From the NCBI GenBank assembly GCA_965203525.1, contig OZ241898.1, forward strand, positions 3,596,001-3,660,000: a stretch of 64,000 nt of DNA. Direction: 5' to 3'. The translations under genes and the position numbers were made by a program. Position 1 is the first letter of the stretch; each line of letters begins with the position of its first letter. Of the stretch, positions 1 to 9,103 are shown piece by piece. This DNA comes from WTFV01 sp965203525 (GTDB taxonomy: Bacteria; Acidobacteriota; Vicinamibacteria; Vicinamibacterales; UBA8438). The notes under the pieces were generated by a model. That model was given only the letters and a program-made list of their open reading frames with translations. It was not told the DNA's origin and did not search any database.

Positions 1-1
1 G

Positions 2-217
2 GCGGTCGGCGAGGCGAGCGTGGCCGTCGCCGCCGCGTCCCCGCATCGCGCCGACGCCTTCTCGGCGTGCCGCTACACGATCGAGCGCATCAAGCAGATT
101 GCGCCGATCTGGAAGCACGAGTTCTTCGCGGGCGGGGACGTCTGGATCGAGGGCGCCACCGCCGATCCCGGCGACGAGGAGGCCCGCGGGCGGGCCCTGC
201 GTGCGGCATGCGCGTGA
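2..217 (+). CDS. moaE: Molybdopterin synthase catalytic subunit MoaE, C-terminal part
   Basis: The gene runs in from the left edge, so only about 71 C-terminal residues are seen. The segment IKQIAPIWKHEFFAGG carries the Lys-rich active-site region shared by MoaE proteins, and EASVAVAAASPHR just before it is also family-typical. MoaE is the large subunit of cytoplasmic molybdopterin synthase, which moves sulfur from the MoaD thiocarboxylate to precursor Z during molybdenum cofactor synthesis. Its stop codon overlaps the start of moaD by ten bases, so the two subunits are probably translationally coupled. The frame is open to the first base and no start is visible. Confidence 0.88.
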   Translation, partial: AVGEASVAVAAASPHRADAFSACRYTIERIKQIAPIWKHEFFAGGDVWIEGATADPGDEEARGRALRAACA

Positions 218-453
218 CGGTTCGACTCTTCGCCCGGCTGCGCGACGTCGCCGGGGCCGCCGACCTGGCGCGCGAGCTGCCCGGCGGCGCGACGGCGGAT
301 ACGCTCTGGAACCTGCTGGCGGACGAGCATCCGGAGCTCGCCGCCTACCGCGGCGCGGTCTCCGTCGCCGTCAACGCGGAGTACGCCCGCATGGACGCCC
401 GGATCGCCGACGGCGACGAGGTGGCGTTCCTGCCGCCCGTGTCGGGGGGCTGA
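208..453 (+). CDS. moaD: Molybdopterin synthase sulfur carrier subunit MoaD
   Basis: This 81-residue ubiquitin-fold protein starts at the ATG that overlaps the end of moaE and finishes in the expected C-terminal Gly-Gly (PPVSGG). In the family that Gly-Gly is adenylated by MoeB and thiocarboxylated to donate sulfur. The length and the DGDEVAFLPPVSGG tail are standard for MoaD. The gene order moaE-moaD is reversed relative to the E. coli moa operon but common elsewhere. It ends six bases before prfA, so a transcript could continue into the release factor gene. Confidence 0.9.
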   Translation: MRVTVRLFARLRDVAGAADLARELPGGATADTLWNLLADEHPELAAYRGAVSVAVNAEYARMDARIADGDEVAFLPPVSGG

Positions 454-459
454 TCGGCC

Positions 460-1539
460 ATGTTCGACAAGCTGCAGGGGATTGAAGAGCGGTACGACAA
501 GCTGCTGGCGCTCGTCAGCGATCCGGCGGTGCAGGCGGACCAGCAGGAGTATCGCCGGCACACCCGGTCGCTGTCCGGGATCCAGCCGCTGGTCGAGAGG
601 TTCCGCGAGTACAAGGCGGTCGTGGAGGAGCTGGCCGAGACCCGCAAGCTCGCCGCCGGCGGCGACGACGACCTGCGCGAGCTGGCCGAACAGGAGTCCG
701 GCGTCCTGGAGAAGCGCCGGGACACGCTCCTGGACACCATCAAGGTGTTGTTGCTGCCGAAGGATCCCAACGACGAGAAGAACGTCGTCCTGGAGATCCG
801 GGCCGGCGCCGGCGGCGACGAAGCGGGCCTGTTCGCCTCGGACCTCTTCCGCATGTACCAGCGGTTCGCCGAGGAGCAGGGCTGGCGCGTGGAGCTGCTG
901 TCGTCCCACGAAACCGGCGTCGGCGCCGTCAAGGAGGTCGTGGCGCTGATCGAAGGCAGACGCGTCTACAGCCGCCTCAAGTACGAGAGCGGGGTCCACC
1001 GGGTGCAGCGGGTCCCGGCCACCGAGGCGAGCGGCCGCATCCACACTTCCACGGCCACCGTCGCGGTGCTGCCGGAAGCCGAGGAGGTCGACGTCCGCAT
1101 CGATCCGAAGGAGCTGCGGATCGATACGTTCTGCTCCAGCGGTCCTGGCGGCCAGAGCGTCAACACGACCTACTCGGCGGTCCGCATCACCCACCTGCCG
1201 ACCGGCCTCGTCGTCTCGCAGCAGGACGAAAAATCGCAGATCAAGAACAAGGCGAAGGCGATGAAGGTGCTGCGGTCGCGCCTCTACGAGCTGGAGCTGC
1301 AGCGGCAGCAGTCGGAGATCGCCAGCGACCGCCGCGGGCAGGTCGGCACCGGCGAACGGTCGGAGAAGATTCGCACCTACAACTTTCCGCAGAACCGCAT
1401 CACCGACCACCGCATCGGCTTCACGACCCACCGGCTGCCGGAGGTGCTGGCCGGCGATCTGGGGGAGCTCGTCGAGACCGTCGTCACCCACTACCAGTCC
1501 GAAAAGCTCAAGGCGGAAGAACAGGCGGCACCGGCGTGA
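460..1539 (+). CDS. prfA: Peptide chain release factor 1
   Basis: RF1 recognises UAA and UAG and triggers peptide release on the ribosome. The 359-residue length is standard. The universally conserved GGQ lies at residues 230-232, within GPGGQSVNTT, and the stop-codon reading tripeptide is PAT at residues 186-188, which marks RF1 rather than RF2 (SPF). The ATG follows moaD by six bases without a strong Shine-Dalgarno sequence. The stop overlaps the GTG of prmC by four bases (GTGA), joining RF1 to the enzyme that methylates its GGQ glutamine, a widespread pairing. Confidence 0.97.
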   Translation: MFDKLQGIEERYDKLLALVSDPAVQADQQEYRRHTRSLSGIQPLVERFREYKAVVEELAETRKLAAGGDDDLRELAEQESGVLEKRRDTLLDTIKVLLLPKDPNDEKNVVLEIRAGAGGDEAGLFASDLFRMYQRFAEEQGWRVELLSSHETGVGAVKEVVALIEGRRVYSRLKYESGVHRVQRVPATEASGRIHTSTATVAVLPEAEEVDVRIDPKELRIDTFCSSGPGGQSVNTTYSAVRITHLPTGLVVSQQDEKSQIKNKAKAMKVLRSRLYELELQRQQSEIASDRRGQVGTGERSEKIRTYNFPQNRITDHRIGFTTHRLPEVLAGDLGELVETVVTHYQSEKLKAEEQAAPA

Positions 1540-2465
1540 CGGGCCCGGCCGCGGGCGGCGCCGCCGTCCCCCTGGTCGACGTCGTGGCGCAGGCGCGGGA
1601 GCGCTTCGCGCGCGCGGGGGTCGCCGCGGACGAGGCCCTGGCCGACGCCGAGGTTCTGGCCCGGCACGCGCTCGGCTGGGATCGCGCCACCTGGATCGCC
1701 CGCCGCCGCGATCCGGCGCCGCCGGGCTTCGCGGCCCGTTACGCGCCGCTGGCCGCGCGCCGGGCGAAACGGGAGCCGGTTTCGCTCATCACCGGGCGCC
1801 GCGAGTTCTGGGGGCTCGCGTTCGCGGTGGGGCCGGCGGTGCTGACGCCGCGTCCGGAGACGGAACTGATCGTCGAGGCCGCGCTCGATCTGTTCGCCGA
1901 CCGCCGCAACGCGCCGCTCGAGATCGCCGACGTGGGGACCGGCTCCGGCTGTCTCGCGGTGGCCCTCGCGCGGGAGTTCCCGCGGGCGGCCGTGACGGCG
2001 GTCGACGTCTCGTCCGCGGCGCTCGCCGTGGCCCGCCGCAACGCGGAGGCGCACGGGGTGGCGGAACGCATCTCGTGGGTCCACGCTCCGCTCGCCGGCT
2101 GGCTGGCCGGGCCGGCACCGGACCGCGGCGCAGCGGGAATCGACCTGATCGCAGCCAACCTGCCCTACGTCCCGGCCGGCGAGCTGGCCGCGCTCCCGCC
2201 CGAGGTGCGCCTCCACGAACCGCGGGTCGCCCTCGACGGAGGACCCGACGGGCTCGAACCGCTGTGCGAGCTGCTGCGCGCCACGCCGGGCCGGCTCCGC
2301 CCGGACGCGCGCATCGTCGTCGAGATCGGCCGCGGCCAGACCGACGCGCTCCGGGATCGAATCGCCGCCGCCCCGGGCCTGGAGCTGCTCGAGGTCCGTC
2401 CGGACCTCCGGGGCATCCCGCGCGCCGCCGTCCTGGGCGCGGTCCCGGCGGCCGCCCGCGCCTGA
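1536..2465 (+). CDS. prmC: Release factor glutamine N5-methyltransferase PrmC
   Basis: PrmC methylates the glutamine of the GGQ motif in release factors, using S-adenosylmethionine. The 309-residue protein has an N-terminal helical domain and a Rossmann methyltransferase domain: motif I GTGSGC at residues 134-139 and the substrate-binding NLPY at 208-211, a member of the N(P/L)PY signature. The GTG start overlaps the prfA stop, which fixes the start and implies coupled translation. Confidence 0.95.
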   Translation: MTGPAAGGAAVPLVDVVAQARERFARAGVAADEALADAEVLARHALGWDRATWIARRRDPAPPGFAARYAPLAARRAKREPVSLITGRREFWGLAFAVGPAVLTPRPETELIVEAALDLFADRRNAPLEIADVGTGSGCLAVALAREFPRAAVTAVDVSSAALAVARRNAEAHGVAERISWVHAPLAGWLAGPAPDRGAAGIDLIAANLPYVPAGELAALPPEVRLHEPRVALDGGPDGLEPLCELLRATPGRLRPDARIVVEIGRGQTDALRDRIAAAPGLELLEVRPDLRGIPRAAVLGAVPAAARA

Positions 2466-2479
2466 TCGCGAGAACCGCC

Positions 2480-2824
2480 ATGGCCGACTGCCTGTTCTGC
2501 CGGATCGCCGCCCGCGAGATTCCGGGCGACGTCGTCCACGAGGACGAGCGCCTCGTCGCGTTCCGCGACATCAACCCGCAGGCGCCCACCCACGTGCTGA
2601 TCGTCCCGCGCCGCCACATCTCCACCCTCAACGATCTGACCGCCGGCGACACGGAGCTGGTCGGCGCGATGGTGCGTCTGGCGGCCCGGATCGCGGCCGA
2701 CGGCGGACACGCCGAAGCGGGCTACCGGACCGTGTTCAACTGCAACGCGGCGGCCGGGCAGACGGTGTTCCACATCCACCTGCATCTGCTCGCGGGCCGG
2801 GACCTGGCCTGGCCGCCGGGGTAG
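2480..2824 (+). CDS. HIT family protein (Hint/PKCI-like nucleotide hydrolase)
   Basis: This small 114-residue HIT protein has the histidine-triad signature HIHLHLL with histidines at about 98, 100 and 102, and an N-terminal CLFC pair as in bacterial Hint proteins. Such enzymes hydrolyse adenosine phosphoramidates or aminoacyl-AMP; the physiological substrate here is unknown. The start is the ATG 14 bases after prmC. It closes the prfA-prmC-HIT run and converges on rluD after a 57-base gap in which I see no clear terminator. Confidence 0.9.
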   Translation: MADCLFCRIAAREIPGDVVHEDERLVAFRDINPQAPTHVLIVPRRHISTLNDLTAGDTELVGAMVRLAARIAADGGHAEAGYRTVFNCNAAAGQTVFHIHLHLLAGRDLAWPPG

Positions 2825-2881
2825 CCGTCGTCTCGCGGCCGTTCGGCAGCGCGCGCCGGCGCGCGGCGGTGGGCGGTTCCT

Positions 2882-3916
2882 TCATGCCCGTTCCTTCGGT
2901 TCCGGCGGAAGCGGCGCAGGGTGGTTCCGGCCGGCGGCCCGTCTCCGCGTGACGGCGCGGATCTCGTCGGCCAGATCCTGGAGGTCGTCCGGGAGGGCGC
3001 ACGAGACCAGGATGCGCCGGCCGTCGCGTGGGTGGGTGAACGCCAGCCGCGCGGCGTGGAGAAAGGGACGGTCCAGCCGCTCGACCACCCGCAGATGGGG
3101 CGGCGTGCGCCGACCGCGCCGGCCGTAGACGGAGTCTCCGGCCACCGGATGCCCGATGGCGCTCAGGTGGACGCGGATCTGGTGGGTCCGGCCGGTGTGG
3201 ATCGCCACCCGGGCGAGGGTGACGCCGTCGAGCGGTTCGGCCTTGACCACCCGCGTCACCGCCGCCCGCGCGCGCCGCGAACGGGCCGAGATGCGCTTGC
3301 GGTCGACCGGGTCCCGGCCGATCGGCAGGTCGATGCGGCGCCCCTGCCGCACGAGCCCCCAGACGAGAGCGACGTATTCCTTCTCCACCTCGCGGTCCGC
3401 GAACTGCCGCGCCAGCGCGGCGTGCGCCCGATCGTGCTTGGCCACGACCATCAACCCCGACGTGCCGCGGTCCAGACGGTGCACGATGCCGGGGCGCAGA
3501 GCGCCGCCGATGCCGCTCAGGTCCCGCACGTGATGCAGCAGCGCGTTGACGAGCGTGCCCTGCGCATGGCCGGCGGCCGGATGCGCGACCATGCCGGCCG
3601 GCTTGTCCACGACGACGAGATCCGCATCGTCGTGGAGGATGTCGAGGGGCAGCGCCTCGGGGCGCGGCGTCGCCGGAGCGGGCGCCGGGATGGCGACTCG
3701 CACGACGTCGCCGGCGCGTACCGCCGTGCCCGGACGTGCCGCGGTCCGATCGAGTCCGACCCGCCCTTCCCGGATCAGCCTCTGGATCTGCGACCGGGTT
3801 CGGCCGCCGAGACGCGCCGTGAGGAACCGATCGAGCCGGGAGCCGGCGTCGTCGTGCGGCACCTCGAGGTCGACGTGTTCGGATGAAGGCGGCTCGCCGT
3901 CGTCGTGGGTGGCCAT
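2882..3916 (-). CDS. rluD: Ribosomal large subunit pseudouridine synthase, RluD/RluA family
   Basis: The 344-residue protein has an N-terminal S4 RNA-binding domain (from about residue 20) followed by the RluA catalytic domain. The catalytic aspartate is in HRLDRGTSGL, at about residue 149. It isomerises uridines in 23S rRNA; RluD acting on helix 69 is the most likely assignment because the S4 domain is present, but RluC or RluB-like specificity cannot be excluded. The chosen ATG lies just after the lgt stop region (29-base gap), which fits the lspA-lgt-rluD minus-strand order. LspA-RluD neighbours are common in bacteria. Confidence 0.9.
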   Translation of the reverse strand: MATHDDGEPPSSEHVDLEVPHDDAGSRLDRFLTARLGGRTRSQIQRLIREGRVGLDRTAARPGTAVRAGDVVRVAIPAPAPATPRPEALPLDILHDDADLVVVDKPAGMVAHPAAGHAQGTLVNALLHHVRDLSGIGGALRPGIVHRLDRGTSGLMVVAKHDRAHAALARQFADREVEKEYVALVWGLVRQGRRIDLPIGRDPVDRKRISARSRRARAAVTRVVKAEPLDGVTLARVAIHTGRTHQIRVHLSAIGHPVAGDSVYGRRGRRTPPHLRVVERLDRPFLHAARLAFTHPRDGRRILVSCALPDDLQDLADEIRAVTRRRAAGRNHPAPLPPEPKERA

Positions 3917-3945
3917 GACTCTCGCGCCGCGCGGACGGGTTGCGC

Positions 3946-4755
3946 TCACGCGCGGGCGCGCGCCGGCGACGGCGGCGGCGCCGGTCCGTCCGAACGGGCG
4001 AGCACGACGAGCATCACGATGCTCAGCGGCACCAGCAGCACCGACACGAACTGCGAGGTCGAGAGCAGGTCGAAGACGGCGCCGCGCGGGTCGCCGCGGG
4101 TGAATTCGATCCCGAAGCGCACCGCCGGATAGAGCAGCAGATAGGTCCAGAACGTTCTGCCCGCGAACGAACGGCCCCGGCGCTCGAACGCGAGCAGGAC
4201 GCCGAGGATGACGAGCGCGGCGGCCGATTCGTAGAGCTGCGTCGGATGCAGGCTGACGTCGAGCGGCGTTCCGACGTTGGCCGCCGCCAACGGACTGGTG
4301 AACGTGACGCCCCAGGGCAGATCCGTCGGGTGGCCGTAGCAGCAGCCCGCGAGCAGGCAGCCGAGCCGGCCCACCGCCTGACCGGCCGCGATGCCGGGCG
4401 CGAACGCGTCGCAGGTCGCCCACAGCGGCATGGCGTGCCGCCGCATGTACCAGAACGCCACCCCGACCGACAGCAGCAGGCCGCCGTAGAAGACGCCCCC
4501 GGAGCGGACCAGCGTCCACAGCGCCGCCGGATCGCGCGTGAAGTCCTCGAACTCGACGACGAACAGCAGCAGCTTGGCGCCGACCAGGGCGCTGACGATG
4601 ATCGCGATGCCGAGGTCCATGACCCGCTGCCCGTCGAGCCCGCGCGCCCGGCCGCGGGCGACCGCCACGCGCAGCCCCAGCAGATACGCCGACACCAGCA
4701 GCACGCCGTACGAGTAGATGCTGATCGGACCGAGTTCAAGCAGTCTCGGATACAT
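3946..4755 (-). CDS. lgt: Prolipoprotein diacylglyceryl transferase
   Basis: Lgt attaches diacylglycerol from phosphatidylglycerol to the lipobox cysteine of prolipoproteins, the first step of lipoprotein maturation in the inner membrane. The 269-residue protein has about seven membrane segments and the family signature GRLGCLLAGCCYG with the HPTQLYES motif after it. The start overlaps the lspA 3' end by 20 bases. Finding lgt directly beside lspA puts the first two maturation enzymes in one transcript, consistent with the several lipoproteins encoded in this window. Confidence 0.95.
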   Translation of the reverse strand: MYPRLLELGPISIYSYGVLLVSAYLLGLRVAVARGRARGLDGQRVMDLGIAIIVSALVGAKLLLFVVEFEDFTRDPAALWTLVRSGGVFYGGLLLSVGVAFWYMRRHAMPLWATCDAFAPGIAAGQAVGRLGCLLAGCCYGHPTDLPWGVTFTSPLAAANVGTPLDVSLHPTQLYESAAALVILGVLLAFERRGRSFAGRTFWTYLLLYPAVRFGIEFTRGDPRGAVFDLLSTSQFVSVLLVPLSIVMLVVLARSDGPAPPPSPARARA

Positions 4756-5209
4756 GGGCGTTCAGGAAGACCGTGTCGAGGATGAGGCAGCAGGCGCCGA
4801 CCGTGATGCCGGCGTCGGCCACGTTGAAGGCCCAGAAGTGCCAGCTTCCCCAGTAGACGTCGACGAAGTCGACGACGTAGCCCGACGCGATGCGGTCGAT
4901 CAGGTTGCCGACGGCGCCGCCGATGATCGTCGCCAGCCCGAGGCGGGCCAGCGGCTGACCGGGCGGGACGCGGCTCGCGTAGATCGAGATGGCGATCAGC
5001 GCGAAGAGGCCGACGGCGGTCGTCAGCTCCCGCTTGAACGGCATGTCGACCGCGTTCAGCAGCCCGAAGGCGACGCCCGTGTTCCGGACGTAGCTGAAGT
5101 CGAGCAGCCCGGGAATGACGGTCACGCTGGCGTGGAGCGGCAACCACGCGTGCACCATCGCCTTCGAGGCCTGATCGAGAAGCACGATCCCCGCTACGAT
5201 GCCCAGCAT
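4736..5209 (-). CDS. lspA: Lipoprotein signal peptidase (signal peptidase II)
   Basis: LspA cleaves the signal peptide in front of the diacylated cysteine. The 157-residue protein has four predicted membrane segments, the NTGVAFG motif, and the two catalytic aspartates in GNLIDR and NVADAGI. The ATG at 5209 gives a normal length and an N-terminus that begins directly with the first membrane segment (MLGIVAGIVLLDQASK); the frame extends upstream without similarity, so the longer version is rejected. It follows ileS by about 100 bases, the classical ileS-lspA order. Confidence 0.95.
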   Translation of the reverse strand: MLGIVAGIVLLDQASKAMVHAWLPLHASVTVIPGLLDFSYVRNTGVAFGLLNAVDMPFKRELTTAVGLFALIAISIYASRVPPGQPLARLGLATIIGGAVGNLIDRIASGYVVDFVDVYWGSWHFWAFNVADAGITVGACCLILDTVFLNAHVSETA

Positions 5210-5312
5210 CAGGCCGCGCGACGGAAAGACGGGCCCGGGCGTCCCGCCTGCGCCGCGGCCCGCACCGGAAAGCGAACTTTCACCGGAAACCGGCGGCCCC
5301 GCGGGCGGTGGT

Positions 5313-8168
5313 TCAGCCGACACTTTCCATGGTCTCCGACAGCGCATCGACGCAACGGTCGCAGAGGCCGGCCGGGTCCCGCTCGCACAGCGCCGGGACG
5401 TAGCGCCAGCAGCGGTCGCACCTGACGCCCCCGGCACGGCGCGCCGCGACCACCGCCGCGCCGCCCGGCTCGACGAACTGCGCGCCGGCCGCCGCGGCCC
5501 GGTCGCCGTCGAGCGGCAGATCCGGGTCCGGCGACACCGAAACCTCGGACGTGATGAACAGCGTGGGCAACTCCGCGGCGTACCGCTCGACGAGCGCCGC
5601 CGTCGCCCCGTTCGCGCGTACTTCGACGGCGGCCTCCAGCGACGTGCCCACGATCTTTCGCTGGCGCAGGTGCTCGAGCTCGACGTTGACCGCATCGCGC
5701 AGGGCCAGCAGGCGTCGCCAGCGATCGAGCAGGCCCCGGTCGACCAGCGCCTCGCAGCCGGCCGGCAGATCGGCAAGATGCACGCTGTCCTCGCGCGGGC
5801 CGGGCAGGAAGCGCCACAGGTCGTCGGTGGTGACCGGCAGAATCGGCGCCAGCAGGCGCGCCAGCCCGTCGATCATCGTGTGGATCGCGGTCTGCGCGGA
5901 CCGCCGCGCCTGCGACGCGGGGGCGAACGTGTAGAGCCGGTCCTTCGAGACGTCGACGTAGAACGCACTCAGATCGACGGTCAGGAAGTGGTTCACGGCG
6001 TGCGAGACCGGCTGGAATTCGTAGCGCTCGTAGGCGGCCCGGATCGTGCAGGCGACCTCCCCGTAGCGGGCCAGGGCGTAGCGGTCCACCTCTTCGAGCG
6101 CGGCGAGCGGCAGACGGTCGGCGGCCGGGTCGAAATCGAACAGGTTGGCCACGAGAATCCGTAGCGTGTTGCGGATCTTGCGGTACGCTTCGACGACGCG
6201 GGCGAGGATCTGGTCGCCGAGGCGCACCTCCTCGCGGTAGTCGACCATCGCGACCCACAGCCGCAGGATCTCCGCGCCGTACCGCTTGACGATCGCCTGC
6301 GGATCGATGACGTTGCCGACCGACTTCGACATCTTGCGGCCCGCCGCATCGACGACGAAGCCGTGGGTCAGCACCTCCCGGAAGGGCGCGGCGCCGCGCG
6401 TTCCGAGCCCGACGAGCAGCGAGCTGTGGAACCAGCCCCGGTGCTGGTCGGAACCCTCCAGATAGAGGGTGGCCGGCCAACCCAGCTCCGGCCGTCGGGC
6501 GAGCACCGCCTCGTGACTCGAGCCCGAGTCGAACCAGACGTCCAGGATGTCGCGTTCGCGCTCGAACGTCCGGTTCCCGCACGACGGACAGGTGAAGTCC
6601 GGCGGGAGGAACTCGTCGAGGCCGCGCTCGTACCAGGCGTCGGCCCCGTGCTTCTCGAAGACCGCCGCCGCCCGCTCGGTCAAGGCGGCCGTCAACGTCG
6701 CCTCGCCGCACGACGTGCAGTAGAGCGCCGGGATCGGCACCCCCCACGACCGCTGGCGTGAAATGCACCAGTCGGGCCGGTTGGCCACCATGTTGCGGAT
6801 CCGCTCCTCGCCCCAGGCGGGAAACCACTTGACCCCCGCGACGGCGTCCAGCGCCCGCCGCCGCAGGCCGCCGCGGTCGAGCGCGATGAACCACTGCGCG
6901 GTGGCGAGGAAGATGACCGGATGGTGGCAGCGCCAGCAGTGGGGGTACGAATGCTCGAGGTCGGACCGGCGCCACAGCCGGCCCCGTTCGGCGAGAGCCG
7001 CCTCCACGCGCGGGTTCGCCTCGAAAACCCCCAGCCCGCCGAACAGGCCCACGTCGTCCGCGAAGCGGCCGCCCGGTCCGACCGGCGCGTAGACGTCCAG
7101 ACCGTACCGCACCCCCGTGCGGAAGTCGTCGGCGCCGTGGCCGGGCGCGGTGTGGACGGCGCCGGTGCCCTGATCGAGGGTGACGTAGTCGGCCAGCACG
7201 GCGACCGAGTCCCGATCGTACAGCGGGTGCCGGAACCGCAGCCCCTCCAGGTCGGCGCCCCGGAACGCCGCGAGCGGGGTTCCCAGCGCCCGGCCGGTCT
7301 CCTCCTCGACACGGCCGGCCAGCGGCTCGGCCACGATGACGGCGCCCGCCTGTCCGTCCGGCGCCGCGGTTTCGTACGCCGCGTAGGTCACCTCGGGATG
7401 AAAGGCGACGGCCAGGTTCGACGGGATGGTCCAGGGCGTCGTCGTCCAGACGAGGACGCTCGCGGCGCGCCCGGCCAAGGCCGGCGCCAGCGCCCGCAAC
7501 GCCGGTCCGCTGCCGGCCGCGAGCGGGAATTCGACGAAGATCGACGGAGACGTGTGCGACTCGTACTCCACCTCCGCCTCGGCCAGCGCGGTCCGGCACC
7601 GGATGCACCAGTGCACCGGCTTCTTGCCGCGGTAGACGAGGTCCTGCTCGACGAAGCGGCCGAGCGCGCGGACGATGGCCGCCTGATAGGCGGGATGCAT
7701 CGTCAGGTACGGCGCGGTCCAGTCGCCGAGGACGCCGAGCCGCCGGAACCCGGCGCGCTGCGCGTCGACGTAACGCTCCGCGTACCGCCGGCACTCCCGG
7801 CGCACGCCGGCGACGCCCAGCTCCCGCTTGCGCCTGCCCAGCTCGCGGTCCACGCGGAGCTCGATCGGCAGTCCGTGGCAATCCCAGCCCGGCACGTACG
7901 GCGCGTCGTATCCGGCCATCGTGCGCGTCCGGACGATGAAGTCCTTCAGGATCTTGTTGAGCGCCGTGCCGACGTGAATCTCGCCGTTGGCGTACGGCGG
8001 ACCGTCGTGGAGAACGTAACGCGGCGCGCCGCGGCGCCGCTGCCGGATCCGCCCGTACAGATCGATCGCCTCCCAGCGGGCGATCGCGTCGGGTTCGGCG
8101 GCCGGCAGGCCGGCCTTCATGCGAAAACCGGTCCGCGGCAGGTTCAGGGTCTCTTTCCAGTCGGACAT
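5313..8168 (-). CDS. ileS: Isoleucyl-tRNA synthetase
   Basis: Class I aminoacyl-tRNA synthetase charging tRNA-Ile. The 951-residue protein has the HIGH-equivalent HVGT near residue 65, KMSKS at 612-616, the CP1 editing insert between them, and a C-terminal zinc-binding region with paired cysteines (CDRCWRY and LCDRC). This arrangement is that of the ordinary bacterial enzyme. MSDWKETLNLP at 8168 matches the usual N-terminus (DWKxTLNLPxT), so the 19-residue upstream extension in the same frame is not used. Its promoter lies in the AT-rich gap shared with the divergent HAD gene. Confidence 0.97.
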   Translation of the reverse strand: MSDWKETLNLPRTGFRMKAGLPAAEPDAIARWEAIDLYGRIRQRRRGAPRYVLHDGPPYANGEIHVGTALNKILKDFIVRTRTMAGYDAPYVPGWDCHGLPIELRVDRELGRRKRELGVAGVRRECRRYAERYVDAQRAGFRRLGVLGDWTAPYLTMHPAYQAAIVRALGRFVEQDLVYRGKKPVHWCIRCRTALAEAEVEYESHTSPSIFVEFPLAAGSGPALRALAPALAGRAASVLVWTTTPWTIPSNLAVAFHPEVTYAAYETAAPDGQAGAVIVAEPLAGRVEEETGRALGTPLAAFRGADLEGLRFRHPLYDRDSVAVLADYVTLDQGTGAVHTAPGHGADDFRTGVRYGLDVYAPVGPGGRFADDVGLFGGLGVFEANPRVEAALAERGRLWRRSDLEHSYPHCWRCHHPVIFLATAQWFIALDRGGLRRRALDAVAGVKWFPAWGEERIRNMVANRPDWCISRQRSWGVPIPALYCTSCGEATLTAALTERAAAVFEKHGADAWYERGLDEFLPPDFTCPSCGNRTFERERDILDVWFDSGSSHEAVLARRPELGWPATLYLEGSDQHRGWFHSSLLVGLGTRGAAPFREVLTHGFVVDAAGRKMSKSVGNVIDPQAIVKRYGAEILRLWVAMVDYREEVRLGDQILARVVEAYRKIRNTLRILVANLFDFDPAADRLPLAALEEVDRYALARYGEVACTIRAAYERYEFQPVSHAVNHFLTVDLSAFYVDVSKDRLYTFAPASQARRSAQTAIHTMIDGLARLLAPILPVTTDDLWRFLPGPREDSVHLADLPAGCEALVDRGLLDRWRRLLALRDAVNVELEHLRQRKIVGTSLEAAVEVRANGATAALVERYAAELPTLFITSEVSVSPDPDLPLDGDRAAAAGAQFVEPGGAAVVAARRAGGVRCDRCWRYVPALCERDPAGLCDRCVDALSETMESVG

Positions 8169-8222
8169 GGCGAAGCGGCGCCCGGTGAACGCAAAGGTGG
8201 CGCGGGCGACGCCACTTCGCCT

Positions 8223-8245
8223 CAATTGTAGTGCAAAATATAATG
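8223..8245. promoter_or_regulatory. Divergent promoter region between ileS and the HAD gene
   Basis: A short AT-rich patch in otherwise GC-rich DNA holds a perfect TATAAT on the plus strand at 8239-8244, seven bases before the ATG at 8252, and a TACAAT on the minus strand at 8230-8225, which would give ileS a leader of about 50 bases. No good -35 hexamer is visible for either direction. The assignment rests on hexamer match and position only. Confidence 0.6.
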
Positions 8246-8251
8246 GTTCTC

Positions 8252-9016
8252 ATGCTGGTCGGGGCGTCTCCCGCGCCGTCCGTCGTCCCTCTCCCCACCG
8301 GGCGCGCGCGCCGTGTCAGCGCGATCTTCTTCGACGTCGACTTCACGCTCATCCATCCGGGGCCGGTCTTCGACGGCGAGGGCTACGGGGCCTTCGCCGC
8401 GCGCCACGGGCTGCGGATCGATCCGGCGCGCTTCGAGGACGCGGTACGACTGGCGTCGGTGGAGCTCGACCGGCTGCAGGACGGCGTCTACCGGCCGGAG
8501 CCGTTCCTGCGCTACGTCGGGCGCGTCCTGACGGAGATGGGGGCGGCGGGGCCGGGCATCGAGGCCTGTTCGCGCGAGATCTACGACGAGTGGGCGCTGT
8601 GCCGCCACTTCAGGCTCTACGACGACGTCACGCCGGCGCTGGCGGCGCTGCACGGCGCCGGCTACCGCATCGGCCTGATCTCCAACACCCACCGTTGCCT
8701 GGAGTCGTTCCAGTCCCATTTCGACCTGGAGCCGTTCATCACCGCCGCGGTGTCGTCGTCGGCTCACGGGTACCTGAAGCCCCACCCGAGCATCTTTCGC
8801 GCCGCGCTCGAGCGCGTCGGGACGCCCGCGGCGGACGGGGTGATGGTGGGCGACAGCCTGATCCACGACGTCGCCGGGGCGCGCCGGGCGGGCATGGCCG
8901 CGGTGCTGCTGGTCAGGTCCGGCGAGGCGCCGGAGACGGTGCGCGGCGTACCCGTGATCCGGACGCTCGCGGAACTGCCGGATCTGCTCGCCGGGGCGTA
9001 CGGCGAACTCGCGTGA
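8252..9016 (+). CDS. HAD-superfamily phosphatase
   Basis: The protein is a haloacid-dehalogenase-type hydrolase: motif I FFDVDFTLIHPG near the N-terminus (nucleophile Asp and acid/base Asp), motif II SNTH, motif III Lys in KPHPSIF, and motif IV GDSLIHDVAGARRAG. A cap domain lies between motifs I and II, as in subclass I. The substrate is unknown; phosphoglycolate or nucleotide phosphatases are typical relatives. The frame also offers a GTG at 8231 and an ATG at 8243, but both overlap or precede the TATAAT at 8239-8244, so the ATG at 8252 (254 residues) is preferred and predicts a leaderless mRNA. Confidence 0.85.
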   Translation: MLVGASPAPSVVPLPTGRARRVSAIFFDVDFTLIHPGPVFDGEGYGAFAARHGLRIDPARFEDAVRLASVELDRLQDGVYRPEPFLRYVGRVLTEMGAAGPGIEACSREIYDEWALCRHFRLYDDVTPALAALHGAGYRIGLISNTHRCLESFQSHFDLEPFITAAVSSSAHGYLKPHPSIFRAALERVGTPAADGVMVGDSLIHDVAGARRAGMAAVLLVRSGEAPETVRGVPVIRTLAELPDLLAGAYGELA

Positions 9017-9103
9017 ACACCCCGTTCCCGGCCGCGGGACGAGCGGCGGCGGCAAAGGCCCGGATCCGCGGCCGTTCCAACCGGCCGTGAAAGAGACCGC
9101 GGG

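Noticed and set aside
5209..8352. Minus-strand open frame of 1,047 codons over ileS
   Set aside because: It is out of frame with the isoleucyl-tRNA synthetase motifs and is Arg/Pro/Ala-rich throughout; only its overlap with ileS keeps it open.
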